A DNA stretch of 64,000 nt from Clostridia bacterium (GTDB lineage Bacteria > Bacillota > Clostridia > UMGS1840): assembly GCA_017936745.1 (NCBI GenBank), contig JAGBEY010000015.1, positions 62,001-126,000 on the forward strand, read 5' to 3'. The translations under genes were made by a program, and so were the position numbers. How positions within the stretch are numbered: position 1 is the first letter of the stretch; each line of letters starts with the position of its first letter. Positions 8,259-15,955 of the stretch are shown here, one piece after another. The notes under the pieces were generated by a model. It had not been told where the DNA came from. It saw nothing but the letters and a program-made list of their open reading frames with translations, and did not search any database.

Positions 8259-8331
8259 AAAAACACCGGATAAGATTGCAGCAAGACACCTCCTCCCTTT
8301 GGATGTTATTGCAACAAAATTCGGTGTTTTT
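8259..8331 (+). terminator. Two-tier terminator after sigF
   Basis: AAAAACACCG (8259-8268) pairs with CGGTGTTTTT (8322-8331). Between them TTGCA (8276-8280) pairs with TGCAA (8310-8314), giving an elongated hairpin ending in a T-run just after the sigF stop. Unusually large for a simple terminator. Confidence 0.6.
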
Positions 8332-8352
8332 GTATTTGTGTCGGTTTTCTAC

Positions 8353-8782
8353 CCCGAAGCCGCACCGTGTCTACAGCGAGCGGTAAGCTTCATTCGTTTT
8401 CACTTCTTTGAACCGAACAACAACCAATTGCGAAGAAAAATGAGGATAAAACGGAGAAAGCGAACCCGAAGGGAAAATCCCGAAGCCGTACCGTGTCTAC
8501 AGCGAGCGATGAGTTTCATTCGTTTTCATTTCTTTGAACCGAACAACAACCAATTGCGAAGAAAAATGAGGATAAAACGGAGAAAGCGAACCCGAAGGGA
8601 AAATCCCGAAGCCGTACTGTGTGTACGGCGAGTGGTGAGCTTCATTCGTTTTCACTTCTTTGAACCGAACAATAACCAATTGCGAAGAAAAATGAGGATA
8701 AAACGGAGAAAGCGAACCCGAAGGGAAAATCCCGAAGCCGTACCGTGTGTACGGCGAGTGGTGAGCTTCATTCGTTTTCACT
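8353..8782. repeat. 126-bp tandem direct repeat, three full copies and a partial fourth
   Basis: Units begin with CCCGAAGCCG at 8353, 8479, 8605 and 8731, each exactly 126 bp apart; the fourth breaks off at about 8782. Units differ by only a few substitutions (for example GTCTACAGCGAG versus GTGTACGGCGAG). Because 126 is a multiple of 3, long repetitive open frames appear on both strands, but they lack a convincing ribosome site and look spurious. Each unit contains a GGGAAAATCCC micro-palindrome. It fills the gap between the converging sigF and rplL genes. Origin unknown; it resembles an intergenic repeat family rather than a gene. Confidence 0.9.
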
Positions 8783-8797
8783 CATTTTTCAAGCAAT

Positions 8798-8832
8798 AAA
8801 AAATGAGGCTACCGCACGAATGCAATAGCCCC
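8798..8832 (-). terminator. Terminator of the rplJ-rplL operon
   Basis: On the minus strand GGCTATTGCA (8821-8830) pairs, with one G-T pair, to TGCGGTAGCC (8808-8817), followed by TCATTTTTT. It lies 24 bp downstream of rplL. Confidence 0.8.
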
Positions 8833-8855
8833 ACAATTTACAAATGTATGCTGAA

Positions 8856-9233
8856 TTACTTCAGTTCTACAGTTGCGCCAGCGCCTTCTAATTTTGCTTT
8901 GATTTCTTCTGCATCTTCTTTGGAAGCGCCTTCTTTTACTTTAGAGGGTACACCTTCTACCATGTCTTTAGCTTCTTTTAAGCCTAAGCCGGTGATTTCT
9001 CTAACAACTTTGATAACGTCTAATTTCTTTTCACCGAAAGAGGTCATAACAACGTCAAATTCGGTTTTTTCTTCAGCAGCAGCACCGCCTGCAGCAGCAC
9101 CAGCAGCAACTACTACAGCACCTGCAGCAGCGCTTACGCCAAATTCTTCTTCTAAAGCGGAAACTAAGTCAGACAGTTCCAGCACGGTTAATTCTTTTAC
9201 TTCTTCGATTAATTTAGTAATTTTTTCGCTCAT
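8856..9233 (-). CDS. rplL: 50S ribosomal protein L7/L12
   Basis: A 125-residue stalk protein that recruits translation factors. Seen: the N-terminal dimerisation helix pair ([17 protein letters not shown]), the Ala/Gly-rich hinge (about 35-55), and the C-terminal factor-binding domain with [31 protein letters not shown] lies just upstream. Second gene of the rplJ-rplL operon. Confidence 0.97.
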   Translation of the reverse strand: MSEKITKLIEEVKELTVLELSDLVSALEEEFGVSAAAGAVVVAAGAAAGGAAAEEKTEFDVVMTSFGEKKLDVIKVVREITGLGLKEAKDMVEGVPSKVKEGASKEDAEEIKAKLEGAGATVELK

Positions 9234-9295
9234 TTTTTATTCCTCCATTTTCTGTGCGTTTCGCACCTATTTTTTAGACGAACATCAGGCAACAA

Positions 9296-9802
9296 TTACG
9301 CGCCCTGTTCTTCTTTTTGTTCTTTGATCTGGTTGATAACTCTTGCAAATGCAGAAATAGGAGCTTTTAAGCCGCCAAATGCTCTTGCAAGTAAGGTTTC
9401 TTTGGACGGTAACTTCGCGATTTTTTCGATTTCCGCCTGTTCCAGCATTCTGCCTTCGAAGAAACCGGTTTTGATTTCTAATTTTTTGTTCTTTTCGATG
9501 AATTCGCTAACGATACGAATCGGAGCGATAGGATCATCAATGCCGATTGCCAACGCGGTAGGACCTTCTAAGTAGGGGCACAGACCAGACAAATCGGTAT
9601 CTTTTACAGCAAAGTTTAACAAGGTGTTTTTCACAACGCTATATTCAACATTTGCTTCTCTCATCTGTTTACGCAGAGCAGTATCTTCTTCTACGGTGAT
9701 GCCGCTGTAGTTAACCAGAACACCGGAGTTTGCTCTTGCCATTTTTTCAGATAATTCAACAACAACCTGCTGTTTTGCTTTTAAAACTTTGTTACTTGGC
9801 AT
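9296..9802 (-). CDS. rplJ: 50S ribosomal protein L10
   Basis: Binds 23S rRNA at the GTPase-associated region and anchors L7/L12 dimers through its C-terminal helix. The open frame extends to 9844, but that extension lies inside the leader terminator hairpin. The start at ATG 9802 (MPSNKVLKAK) follows GGAGGTG by eight bases and gives the usual 168 residues. Seen: NYSGITVEEDTALRKQMREANVEYSVVKNTLL and the Lys/Glu-rich C-terminal tail. Confidence 0.96.
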   Translation of the reverse strand: MPSNKVLKAKQQVVVELSEKMARANSGVLVNYSGITVEEDTALRKQMREANVEYSVVKNTLLNFAVKDTDLSGLCPYLEGPTALAIGIDDPIAPIRIVSEFIEKNKKLEIKTGFFEGRMLEQAEIEKIAKLPSKETLLARAFGGLKAPISAFARVINQIKEQKEEQGA

Positions 9803-9960
9803 TTTGTATACACCTCCATCTACCAAAAAAATAACTGTCCTCACAAAGACAAATGAGGACAGTTAAATAAAAAACGTTATAAAAACAATTTTATTTGTCT
9901 TCCTCGATAGGTAAAATTTAAGGCGAAAGACACGCCACCTATTGTCTTTGGAACGAACCT
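9803..9960 (-). promoter_or_regulatory. L10 ribosomal-protein leader (autoregulatory 5' UTR)
   Basis: About 155 nt of transcribed leader lie between the promoter and rplJ. Just before the gene is a strong terminator: AACTGTCCTCA pairs with TGAGGACAGTT (9833-9864 in plus coordinates), followed on the minus strand by TATTTTTTT. Upstream in the leader is a C/T- and G-rich section that could form the L10(L12)4-binding fold. In Bacillota this arrangement is known as the L10 leader, in which excess L10-L12 complex favours termination. Protein binding is inferred from position and layout. Confidence 0.8.
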
Positions 9961-9965
9961 TGATA

Positions 9966-9994
9966 ATTATAGCACAGCTGCCATAACTTGTCAA
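9966..9994 (-). promoter_or_regulatory. Sigma-A promoter of rplJ-rplL
   Basis: Perfect consensus on the minus strand: TTGACA (9989-9994), 17-bp spacer, TATAAT (9966-9971), preceded by nothing else in the 30 bp before rplA ends. Confidence 0.92.
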
Positions 9995-10024
9995 GAGAAA
10001 AATCTAAAATTTTATAGATTTTTA

Positions 10025-10720
10025 TTAGTCAGATAATTTGGACTGGTTGATTTTCACACCGGGGCCCATGGTAGAAGCAACAGAAACACTTCTTAAATAC
10101 TGACCTTTTGCAGCTGCCGGTTTTGCTTTGATAACAGCACCCATCAGAGCGTTGAAGTTTTCCAGCAGTTTTTCTGCACCGAAAGAAACTTTACCAATCG
10201 GGCAGTGGATGATGTTGGTTTTATCCAGACGGTATTCAATTTTACCGCTCTTAATATCAGCAATTGCTTTTGCAACATCCATGGTAACAGTGCCGGCTTT
10301 CGGGTTGGGCATTAAGCCTTTGGGACCTAATACTTTACCTAATCTACCAACAACACCCATCATATCGGGAGTTGCAACAACAACGTCAAATTCAAACCAG
10401 TTTTCACCCTGGATTTTGGTAACCAGTTCTTCTGCACCAACATAATCAGCACCAGCAGCTTCTGCTTCTGCCAATTTATCGCCTTTTGCAAATACTAAAA
10501 CTCTAACAGTTTTACCGGTACCATGGGGCAGAATAACCGCACCTCTAACCTGCTGGTCAGCGTGTCTGGAGTCTACACCCAGTTTTACATGCAGTTCAAC
10601 GGTTTCGTCAAACTTAGCTTTTGCTGCTTTGCAAACCAATTCCATTGCTTCCTGAGAATCGTAGAGCTTGGTTCTGTCAATCAGTTTCGCAGCATCCTGA
10701 TATTTTTTTCCTCTAAACAT
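10025..10720 (-). CDS. rplA: 50S ribosomal protein L1
   Basis: A 231-residue L1 of normal length that forms the mobile L1 stalk guiding deacylated tRNA out of the E site, and normally represses its own mRNA. Seen: the [23 protein letters not shown] signature, [24 protein letters not shown], and the C-terminal [12 protein letters not shown]. Start ATG 10720 follows AGGAGG. Downstream of rplK. Confidence 0.97.
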   Translation of the reverse strand: MFRGKKYQDAAKLIDRTKLYDSQEAMELVCKAAKAKFDETVELHVKLGVDSRHADQQVRGAVILPHGTGKTVRVLVFAKGDKLAEAEAAGADYVGAEELVTKIQGENWFEFDVVVATPDMMGVVGRLGKVLGPKGLMPNPKAGTVTMDVAKAIADIKSGKIEYRLDKTNIIHCPIGKVSFGAEKLLENFNALMGAVIKAKPAAAKGQYLRSVSVASTMGPGVKINQSKLSD

Positions 10721-10750
10721 AATTTATCCTCCTGTGGTTAATTTGAAAGT

Positions 10751-10805
10751 CCGGACTGTTTCCAAAAAGGGGAAAAAATCCGGTTTGCGAGATTTAATAA
10801 ATCTC
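10751..10805 (-). promoter_or_regulatory. Two hairpins in the rplK-rplA spacer
   Basis: One hairpin is GAGATTTA/TAAATCTC (10789-10805). The second joins CCGGA and TCCGG with inner TTTCC/GGAAA (10751-10783). Neither has a T-run on the minus strand. They could be an RNA-processing or translational-control element between two genes regulated by L1; binding is not demonstrable from sequence alone. Confidence 0.45.
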
Positions 10806-10831
10806 TCCCACTTTGAAAAGAATCTACTGAA

Positions 10832-11257
10832 TTATTCACTAACAGTGATTCCCATACTGCGGGCAGTACCTGCGATCATGCTCATTGCTGCTTCAATAGA
10901 GCCTGCATTTAAGTCGGGCATTTTCTGTTCAGCAATCTTCTGCAGATCTGCTTTGGAAATCGTAGCAACTTTGGTTTTGTTCGGAACACCGGAACCGCTT
11001 TCGATTTTGCAAGCCTTTTTCAAAAGTACTGCTGCCGGCGGAGTTTTGGTGATGAAAGAGAACGAACGGTCTGCATATACAGTGATAACAACCGGGATAA
11101 CTAACCCCATATCGTTCTTAGTTCTTTCGTTAAATTCCTTTGTGAATTGCATAATGTTTACACCGTGCTGACCTAATGCGGGACCAACCGGCGGTGCGGG
11201 TGTTGCCTTACCTGCTTCGATCTGAAGTTTGATAAAGCCTACAACCTTCTGTGCCAT
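10832..11257 (-). CDS. rplK: 50S ribosomal protein L11
   Basis: A 141-residue L11 that forms the GTPase-associated centre with 23S rRNA helices 43/44. Seen: the proline-rich N-terminal [24 protein letters not shown] and the RNA-binding C-terminal domain with [35 protein letters not shown]. First gene of the rplK-rplA pair. Confidence 0.97.
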   Translation of the reverse strand: MAQKVVGFIKLQIEAGKATPAPPVGPALGQHGVNIMQFTKEFNERTKNDMGLVIPVVITVYADRSFSFITKTPPAAVLLKKACKIESGSGVPNKTKVATISKADLQKIAEQKMPDLNAGSIEAAMSMIAGTARSMGITVSE

Positions 11258-11283
11258 AAGAACACCTCCTATTAAGAAAAAAT

Positions 11284-11330
11284 GTGGTAATGATGCGGGA
11301 TCCGAAAGATTGCTCTTTCAACCCTCCCAC
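11284..11330 (-). promoter_or_regulatory. Candidate L1-binding autoregulatory site in the rplK leader
   Basis: The minus strand reads GTGGGAGGG (from 11330) and later CATTACCAC (to 11284), so GTGG and CCAC close a stem around asymmetric internal loops, about 25 bp upstream of rplK. This layout resembles the L1-binding element of 23S rRNA mimicked in rplK-rplA messengers. Assigned by resemblance. Confidence 0.45.
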
Positions 11331-11385
11331 GCAAAGCGGGAATGCTTTGCTGTATCTAAGTGCATAAAATGCGCTTATTCTTTGA

Positions 11386-11904
11386 TTAGTCGACTTTTTC
11401 AGCCTGTCCGAATTCGAACTCAACGGGAGTTTCACGACCAAGAATAGATACTAAAACAGTAAACTTTTCTTCTGCCATGTTGATCGACTGAACCACCCCG
11501 ATAAAGCCCTCGAAAGAACCTTCGGTGATGCGAACATCGTCTCCTACCTCGAAATCCAATTCGATGACTCTCTGCTCCAGCTCCATACTGATGATTTCAT
11601 CCTCGGTGAGCGGAACCGGCTTGGACCCCGGACCGACAAACCCGGTAACCCCTCTGGTATTTCTTACGATATACCAGGTGTCATTGTCCATTGTCATTTT
11701 GAGGAAAAGGTAACCCGGGAATTTCTTCCGCTTGATTACTTTTTTCACATCATCTTTTATTTCAACTACTTCTTCTTCCGGAAGCTTGATTTCCACAATG
11801 TTATCCTGCAAGCCTCTGTTTTCAACCATCTTTTCCAAGTTGGTCTTTACTTTGTTTTCGTAACCGGAAAAAGTGTGGACGACATACCATTTTGCAGTTT
11901 CCAT
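11386..11904 (-). CDS. nusG: Transcription termination/antitermination factor NusG
   Basis: A 172-residue NusG that binds RNA polymerase and modulates pausing. Seen: the NGN domain start KWYVVHTFSGYENKVKTNLEKMVENRG, the strand KFPGYLFLKMTMDNDTWYIVRNTRGVTGFVG, and the C-terminal KOW domain (VGDDVRITEGSFEGFIGVVQSIN). Same transcription unit as rpmG and secE, the usual Bacillota order. Confidence 0.97.
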   Translation of the reverse strand: METAKWYVVHTFSGYENKVKTNLEKMVENRGLQDNIVEIKLPEEEVVEIKDDVKKVIKRKKFPGYLFLKMTMDNDTWYIVRNTRGVTGFVGPGSKPVPLTEDEIISMELEQRVIELDFEVGDDVRITEGSFEGFIGVVQSINMAEEKFTVLVSILGRETPVEFEFGQAEKVD

Positions 11905-11927
11905 AAAATTGCTGCCGCCTCCCTTAC

Positions 11928-12125
11928 TTATTTAATAAACAGGTTCAGAATTGCTCCAAAAACAGTATCCAACACAAAGATAAACAATCCAACCAGAACT
12001 ACAGAAATAATAACGGTTGAAGTATTGTTTACAATCTGTTTGAATGACGGCCATGTAATTTTTTTAAATTCAGATTTAATGCCTTTGAAATATTTTACAA
12101 TTGCATTTTCTTTCTTTTCAGCCAT
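11928..12125 (-). CDS. secE: Preprotein translocase subunit SecE
   Basis: A 65-residue single-span SecE that clamps SecY. Seen: the amphipathic helix FKGIKSEFKKITWPSFKQ, including the conserved EFKKITWP, and one membrane helix (about 37-58). The short form is typical of Gram-positive bacteria. Lies between rpmG and nusG. Confidence 0.95.
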   Translation of the reverse strand: MAEKKENAIVKYFKGIKSEFKKITWPSFKQIVNNTSTVIISVVLVGLFIFVLDTVFGAILNLFIK

Positions 12126-12204
12126 AATTCACTCATTCCTTTCCAAAAGCATCCAAAATGCTTTTTCTATTGCAGGGAAAAACACCCTAAAAAGAACGCA
12201 CCTA

Positions 12205-12354
12205 TTATTTTGTTTCTTTGTGCAGAGTATGTTTTCTGCAGAATCTGCAGTATTTGTTCATTTCCAGTCTTTCCGGATCGTTCTTTTTGTTTTTCATAGT
12301 GTCGTAGTTTCTCTGTTTGCATTCGGTACAAGCTAAAGTAATTTTTACTCTCAT
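12205..12354 (-). CDS. rpmG: 50S ribosomal protein L33
   Basis: A 49-residue protein, [19 protein letters not shown] at its N-terminus, with two CxxC pairs (C9/C12 and C36/C39), so it is the zinc-binding L33 form. Start ATG 12354 has GGAGGTG nine bases upstream. First gene of rpmG-secE-nusG. Confidence 0.95.
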   Translation of the reverse strand: MRVKITLACTECKQRNYDTMKNKKNDPERLEMNKYCRFCRKHTLHKETK

Positions 12355-12480
12355 TGTTACCCACCTCCGCCAATAATATAAATTTGATTCTTTTACAATG
12401 TTATATGCCCCGAAAACACACTGTTTTCAAGCTTATTTGCAAGACGCCATTCCCACTGTATGCAAGCTGTTTTTTTGCAC

Positions 12481-12510
12481 AAAAAAATAACGCCTAAACT
12501 AAGGGCGTTA
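12481..12510 (-). terminator. Hairpin with T-run at the start of the rpmG-secE-nusG transcript
   Basis: On the minus strand TAACGCC (12510-12504) pairs with GGCGTTA (12494-12488), followed by TTTTTTT. The predicted transcription start (about 12507) falls inside the first arm, so the hairpin would form in the first 25 nt of the RNA. It may be an attenuator or an initial-transcription control; no upstream minus-strand gene obviously needs it. The rest of 12355-12480 shows only the leader and ribosome site of rpmG. Confidence 0.6.
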
Positions 12511-12513
12511 CAT

Positions 12514-12542
12514 AGTATAACATACTCCATTTATTTTGTCAA
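12514..12542 (-). promoter_or_regulatory. Sigma-A promoter of rpmG-secE-nusG
   Basis: On the minus strand TTGACA (12537-12542), 17-bp spacer, TATACT (12514-12519), about 160 bp upstream of rpmG. Confidence 0.88.
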
Positions 12543-12658
12543 TACTTTTTTCAAACTTTTTTCTTTTCTGCCAAAAATCGCTATTTTTATATACTATTTA
12601 TATATAGGGCGGTTCCTCCCGTTCGGCTGACGAAAAAATCTCTTTGAAAGTAAAAGCA

Positions 12659-12683
12659 TACCCCGGTTCAACCAACCGGGGTA
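12659..12683 (-). terminator. Terminator-like hairpin after secG
   Basis: A perfect 8-bp stem TACCCCGG/CCGGGGTA begins 12 bp downstream of the secG stop. The T-run on the minus strand is interrupted (TGCTTTTACTTT), so termination may be partial. 12543-12658 shows no gene. Confidence 0.65.
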
Positions 12684-12694
12684 TCATCAGGTTC

Positions 12695-13075
12695 TTATTC
12701 AGCGGTAGGTGCATCAGGTGCATCCGGAGTATCGTTTACAACCGGTGCATCATTTTCCACAGGAGTGGTATCTACGATAGGAGCAGTTGTTACATCGTTA
12801 CCGGTTACTTTATTTTTGCTCTGCTCTTTAGAAACCATAAAGCTCAGTGCAATAGAAGAAATCAAAAACAGAATTGCTACAACAGATGTCCATTTTTTCA
12901 GTTTTGCATCCAGGGTTCTGCCCTTGTTTTTACCAAAGAAGGTTTCAGCGCCACCGGCAATGCTTCCGGATAAGCCCTGCTGATTTCCACTCTGGAATAA
13001 AACAACTACAACCAATATTAAAGATAAAATAATCTGTACAACCAATGTTGCGATAATCAGTGCGTTCATGTTCAT
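12695..13075 (-). CDS. secG: Preprotein translocase subunit SecG with an extended tail
   Basis: A SecYEG accessory subunit. Seen: two membrane helices (about 5-27 and 62-82), the SGNQQGLSGSIAGGAETFFGKNKGRTLDAKL loop that is diagnostic for SecG, and an unusual tail of about 42 residues rich in Asp, Pro, Thr and Val after residue 84. Typical SecG is 70-80 residues; this one is 126. The tail would face outside if the usual topology holds; its role is unknown. Confidence 0.93.
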   Translation of the reverse strand: MNMNALIIATLVVQIILSLILVVVVLFQSGNQQGLSGSIAGGAETFFGKNKGRTLDAKLKKWTSVVAILFLISSIALSFMVSKEQSKNKVTGNDVTTAPIVDTTPVENDAPVVNDTPDAPDAPTAE

Positions 13076-13240
13076 AACTCCCTTGTTTCGTTCAATATTT
13101 TATTTGGATATTTCATCGGTAATGACCGTTGCAAACGGGCAGAATTATCCCGTTTGTTCCATACCACTAAGAAATGATACCATAGATTTTTGAAAAAATC
13201 AAGTAAAATATGAAAAAATTTTAAAAATTTTCAAAAAAAC

Positions 13241-13269
13241 TTGACACACCGTACTTTTTTTGCTATAAT
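13241..13269 (+). promoter_or_regulatory. Sigma-A promoter of tRNA-Leu(GAG)
   Basis: Perfect consensus TTGACA (13241-13246), 17-bp spacer, TATAAT (13264-13269), about 40 bp upstream of the tRNA. Confidence 0.9.
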
Positions 13270-13312
13270 TACCATTGTTCTTTTGTGAGCACACCAGAAC
13301 AAAACAAAATAT

Positions 13313-13399
13313 GCAGCTGTGGCGGAATCGGCAGACGCGCTACTTTGAGGGGGTAGTGAGAACACTCTCGTATGGGTTCAAGTCCCATCAGCTGCACCA
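13313..13399 (+). tRNA. tRNA-Leu (anticodon GAG)
   Basis: Acceptor GCAGCTG/CAGCTGC, D-arm TGGCGGAATCGGCAGACGC, anticodon stem CTACT/GGTAG around loop TTGAGGG (GAG at 34-36), long class II variable arm, T-loop GTTCAAGTC, and encoded CCA. Reads CUC/CUU. The antisense of this gene is open and could be mistaken for a protein. Confidence 0.94.
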
Positions 13400-13630
13400 G
13401 AAAAGAAATCGTCCTTAGGGGCGTTTTCTTATTTTCAGCAAGAGGGGGGAAGTACGTCGGGTTATATCGGAGCCAAAACACCAACATGTGTTTTCCGTTG
13501 ATAAACAAGTGGTTGTGTTATGCTGAAAACACAGCCACACAAAATATATTGCCCGGTGGGCAGGCGGGTATTACTCCGCCCTCTTATGGCGACAAAAAAG
13601 GAAGTTGATTTCCTTAGCGCTCACCAAAAA

Positions 13631-13670
13631 AGCAGCCTGAACGGTCATCGTTCGGGCTGCTTTCTTTTTT
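13631..13670 (+). terminator. Bidirectional terminator between tRNA-Leu(GAG) and the Gfo/Idh gene
   Basis: Arms AGCAGCCTGAACG (13631-13643) and CGTTCGGGCTGCT (13649-13661) pair with a single G-T wobble and are flanked by A-run and T-run. It serves the tRNA on the plus strand and the dehydrogenase on the minus strand. The 230 bp from 13400 to 13630 contain no gene I can support. Confidence 0.88.
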
Positions 13671-13684
13671 TGCAGTATGATATA

Positions 13685-14965
13685 TTATCCCAGATATCCC
13701 AACTCTTTCTGGAAGTCATCCAGGTCTACTATCACGTTTTCCAGTCTGGATTTTTCTGCCGCAAAGGAAATCAGATGATTTTCCACAGAGATCGCAATAT
13801 TGCTCAGTTTATCACCATCACAAGCACCGGTGATATAATCGTACAAAGCATTCATCAAGCCCTGGTCTCCTCCGCCGTGACCGCCTACAATAGAATTGGA
13901 GGCAGTTGCATTTTCCAAATCAATGGAGGTTTTCTGACGGGTTCTGAAATCAAAGAAATCCAGCTGCATATCGCCGATAGAACCGCTTAATTCTCCATCG
14001 GTTCCCATCACACGGATGTATCTTCCGCCTTCGTTGAAAGCACTCATATTAAAGGAAGCAACGGCACCGTTTTCAAATTCCAGATTGACCACCTGATGGT
14101 CTACCACATCATTATTACATTTGTAAACACATTTGCCATACTGGGTGGTTTTCAAAGCCTCTGCCACATCCTCGTTGGTGGGGCTTTCTTTTTTGGTAGC
14201 CGCCATACGGAACCAGGAATTTTTTTCATCCTCCAAATAGAGTTTCACTGCATTGTAATAGCAAGTATCGTATACCGGGCAAGTGTTGTCGCAACGCTCG
14301 GGAGCACCCTTTGGTGCATTTTCTTCGGTAAAGTGCGTTAAAGAGCCAAAGGAATGAACCCTTTTACAGCGAGAGCCCACCAACCACTGAATGATATCCA
14401 TATCGTGACAGCATTTCTGCAGAATCATACAGGAGCTTTCCTGAGAATTGCCCCAGTTTCCTCTGACAAAGCTGTGACTCTGATGCACATGTCCCACACA
14501 TTCGGTGTGATGCACAGAAAGCACCTGCCCAATCTTGCCCTCCTCTATCATTTCTTTTATCTTCATAAAGAAAGGTGCATAGCGAAGCACGTGACAAACC
14601 AGAACCTTTGTCCCCTTTTCTTTTGCTGCATTTGCCATGGCAACACATTCGTTAAAATCGGGAGAAACGGGTTTTTCCAAAAGAATGTCGTAGCCTTTTT
14701 CAATTGCCTTCATGGTAGGCTCATAATGCATTCTGTCCATAGTGGAAATCACGGCAACATCTGCCAGCTTGGGCTGTGCCAGAATATCCTCCCAGCTTTC
14801 AAAACACATTTCTTCGGGAAGATTGAAGGTTTCTTTGATGTATTCTCTCAGCTTTGCCACCGGCTCAGCAACACCAACCACCTTAAACTTTTCCGAAGGC
14901 ATTCTGTTGACATAAATACGCCCACGATCACCGGCACCAATCAGAATAACATTTAAGACTTTCAT
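13685..14965 (-). CDS. Gfo/Idh/MocA-family NAD(P)-dependent oxidoreductase
   Basis: A 426-residue dehydrogenase of the family acting on sugars, inositols and related polyols. Seen: the Rossmann nucleotide-binding GAGDRG (about 12-17), the EKPVS catalytic-lysine motif (about 97-101), HDMDIIQWLVG with the conserved His/Asp, and a C-terminal alpha/beta domain. An internal segment around residues 222-240 contains CDNTCPVYDTCYY, a cysteine cluster found in one subgroup and suggestive of a metal or structural site. Divergent from an AraC regulator, which probably controls it. Substrate not predictable. Confidence 0.88.
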   Translation of the reverse strand: MKVLNVILIGAGDRGRIYVNRMPSEKFKVVGVAEPVAKLREYIKETFNLPEEMCFESWEDILAQPKLADVAVISTMDRMHYEPTMKAIEKGYDILLEKPVSPDFNECVAMANAAKEKGTKVLVCHVLRYAPFFMKIKEMIEEGKIGQVLSVHHTECVGHVHQSHSFVRGNWGNSQESSCMILQKCCHDMDIIQWLVGSRCKRVHSFGSLTHFTEENAPKGAPERCDNTCPVYDTCYYNAVKLYLEDEKNSWFRMAATKKESPTNEDVAEALKTTQYGKCVYKCNNDVVDHQVVNLEFENGAVASFNMSAFNEGGRYIRVMGTDGELSGSIGDMQLDFFDFRTRQKTSIDLENATASNSIVGGHGGGDQGLMNALYDYITGACDGDKLSNIAISVENHLISFAAEKSRLENVIVDLDDFQKELGYLG

Positions 14966-15006
14966 ATAAATTCTCCTTTACAAATGAATTTCCTTATGCT
15001 ATGATA

Positions 15007-15035
15007 AGTATAACATAAACAAAATCATATGTAAA
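15007..15035 (-). promoter_or_regulatory. Predicted promoter of the Gfo/Idh gene
   Basis: On the minus strand TTTACA (15030-15035), 17-bp spacer, TATACT (15007-15012), about 42 bp before the start codon. It lies in the 121-bp divergent gap shared with the AraC-type gene. Confidence 0.7.
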
Positions 15036-15086
15036 TGTTAAAAAAGTCCGTTTTTATGTAATTTTAGCTCAAAGGAGAATTCAAAA

Positions 15087-15932
15087 ATGGCAGCTTCCTG
15101 TTTTGTGGTAAAAGAAGGCATCCGCATCACCCAAATCAACTCATTTTTCTGTTTGCTTTGCAGCAACAGCTACGAATTTACCGGAGAAACCCATAATTTT
15201 TGGGAAATACTCTATGTCCGCAAGGGAACGCTTTGTGTATCGGCAGATGACCGAATCTACAATCTTCCGGCAGGGCAGATAATATTCCATCAACCGCTGG
15301 AGCTTCATAAATTTCACATTACGGGGAAAAGCGAAGCGGAAATTGTTGTAATGTCTTACCTTGCAGAGGGAAAGCTTCTGGATTTCTTTCGGGAAAAGGT
15401 GTTTTCTCTAAAAAAGGAACAAAAAAACATGATAGAAGAATTGATTTCTTATGCAGAGTCCCACGCAGAAGAAACTGCCAACCCCTACGAAAGATATCAC
15501 GCCGCATTGCGGACTGTCCCCTTTTTCCCTCAGCGAGTGAGCTTACAGATTCAGCAATTGATGTTGTCACTGGCAGAAAGCAACCATATTACTCCCTTAT
15601 CGGAACTGGAGGATTCCACCACATACACCGCGGCAGTCCGTTACCTGTCTGAACGGGTTTGGGAAACACTTTCGGTGGAAACGATTGCCCTGGAACTGCA
15701 TTTAAGCATTTCTTCCCTGAAGCGATTATTTAAAAAATATGCAGGAATGGGCATTCACAAATACTTTCTCAAGCTGAAGCTGAAAACTGCCATCGAGCTT
15801 TTGGAACACGGCGATTCGGTGACACAGGTTGCAAGAAAGCTCGGCTTCAGCAGCCAGGCATATTTTACCAATGTATTCAAACGGGAAACAGGAGAATCTC
15901 CCTCCTCCTACCGCAATAAACTGCTCAAGTAA
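15087..15932 (+). CDS. AraC-family transcriptional regulator
   Basis: 281 residues. Seen: an N-terminal cupin-like ligand domain (HNFWEILYVRKGTLCV, LPAGQIIFHQPLELHKF), then two helix-turn-helix units (SVETIALELHLSISSLKRLFKKYAG and DSVTQVARKLGFSSQAYFTNVFKRETGESPSSYR). The second carries the AraC family signature. Start ATG follows AAAGGAG. It probably senses a sugar-like compound and controls the divergent dehydrogenase; the ligand is unknown. Confidence 0.9.
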   Translation: MAASCFVVKEGIRITQINSFFCLLCSNSYEFTGETHNFWEILYVRKGTLCVSADDRIYNLPAGQIIFHQPLELHKFHITGKSEAEIVVMSYLAEGKLLDFFREKVFSLKKEQKNMIEELISYAESHAEETANPYERYHAALRTVPFFPQRVSLQIQQLMLSLAESNHITPLSELEDSTTYTAAVRYLSERVWETLSVETIALELHLSISSLKRLFKKYAGMGIHKYFLKLKLKTAIELLEHGDSVTQVARKLGFSSQAYFTNVFKRETGESPSSYRNKLLK

Positions 15933-15955
15933 AAAGCACCCATCAGGGTGCTTTT
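15932..15955. terminator. Shared terminator of convergent genes, overlapping both stop regions
   Basis: AAAAGCACCC (15932-15941) pairs perfectly with GGGTGCTTTT (15946-15955) around ATCA. The left arm starts on the last base of the AraC gene stop codon, and the right arm lies inside the last codons of the convergent exonuclease gene. Confidence 0.85.

Noticed and set aside
8299-8799. A 166-codon open frame on the plus strand, and a 94-codon frame on the minus strand
   Set aside because: Both are the 126-bp tandem repeat read in frame; there is no ribosome site and the repeat length is a multiple of 3.
13269-13508. A 79-codon minus-strand frame
   Set aside because: It is largely the antisense of tRNA-Leu(GAG), a common false gene.
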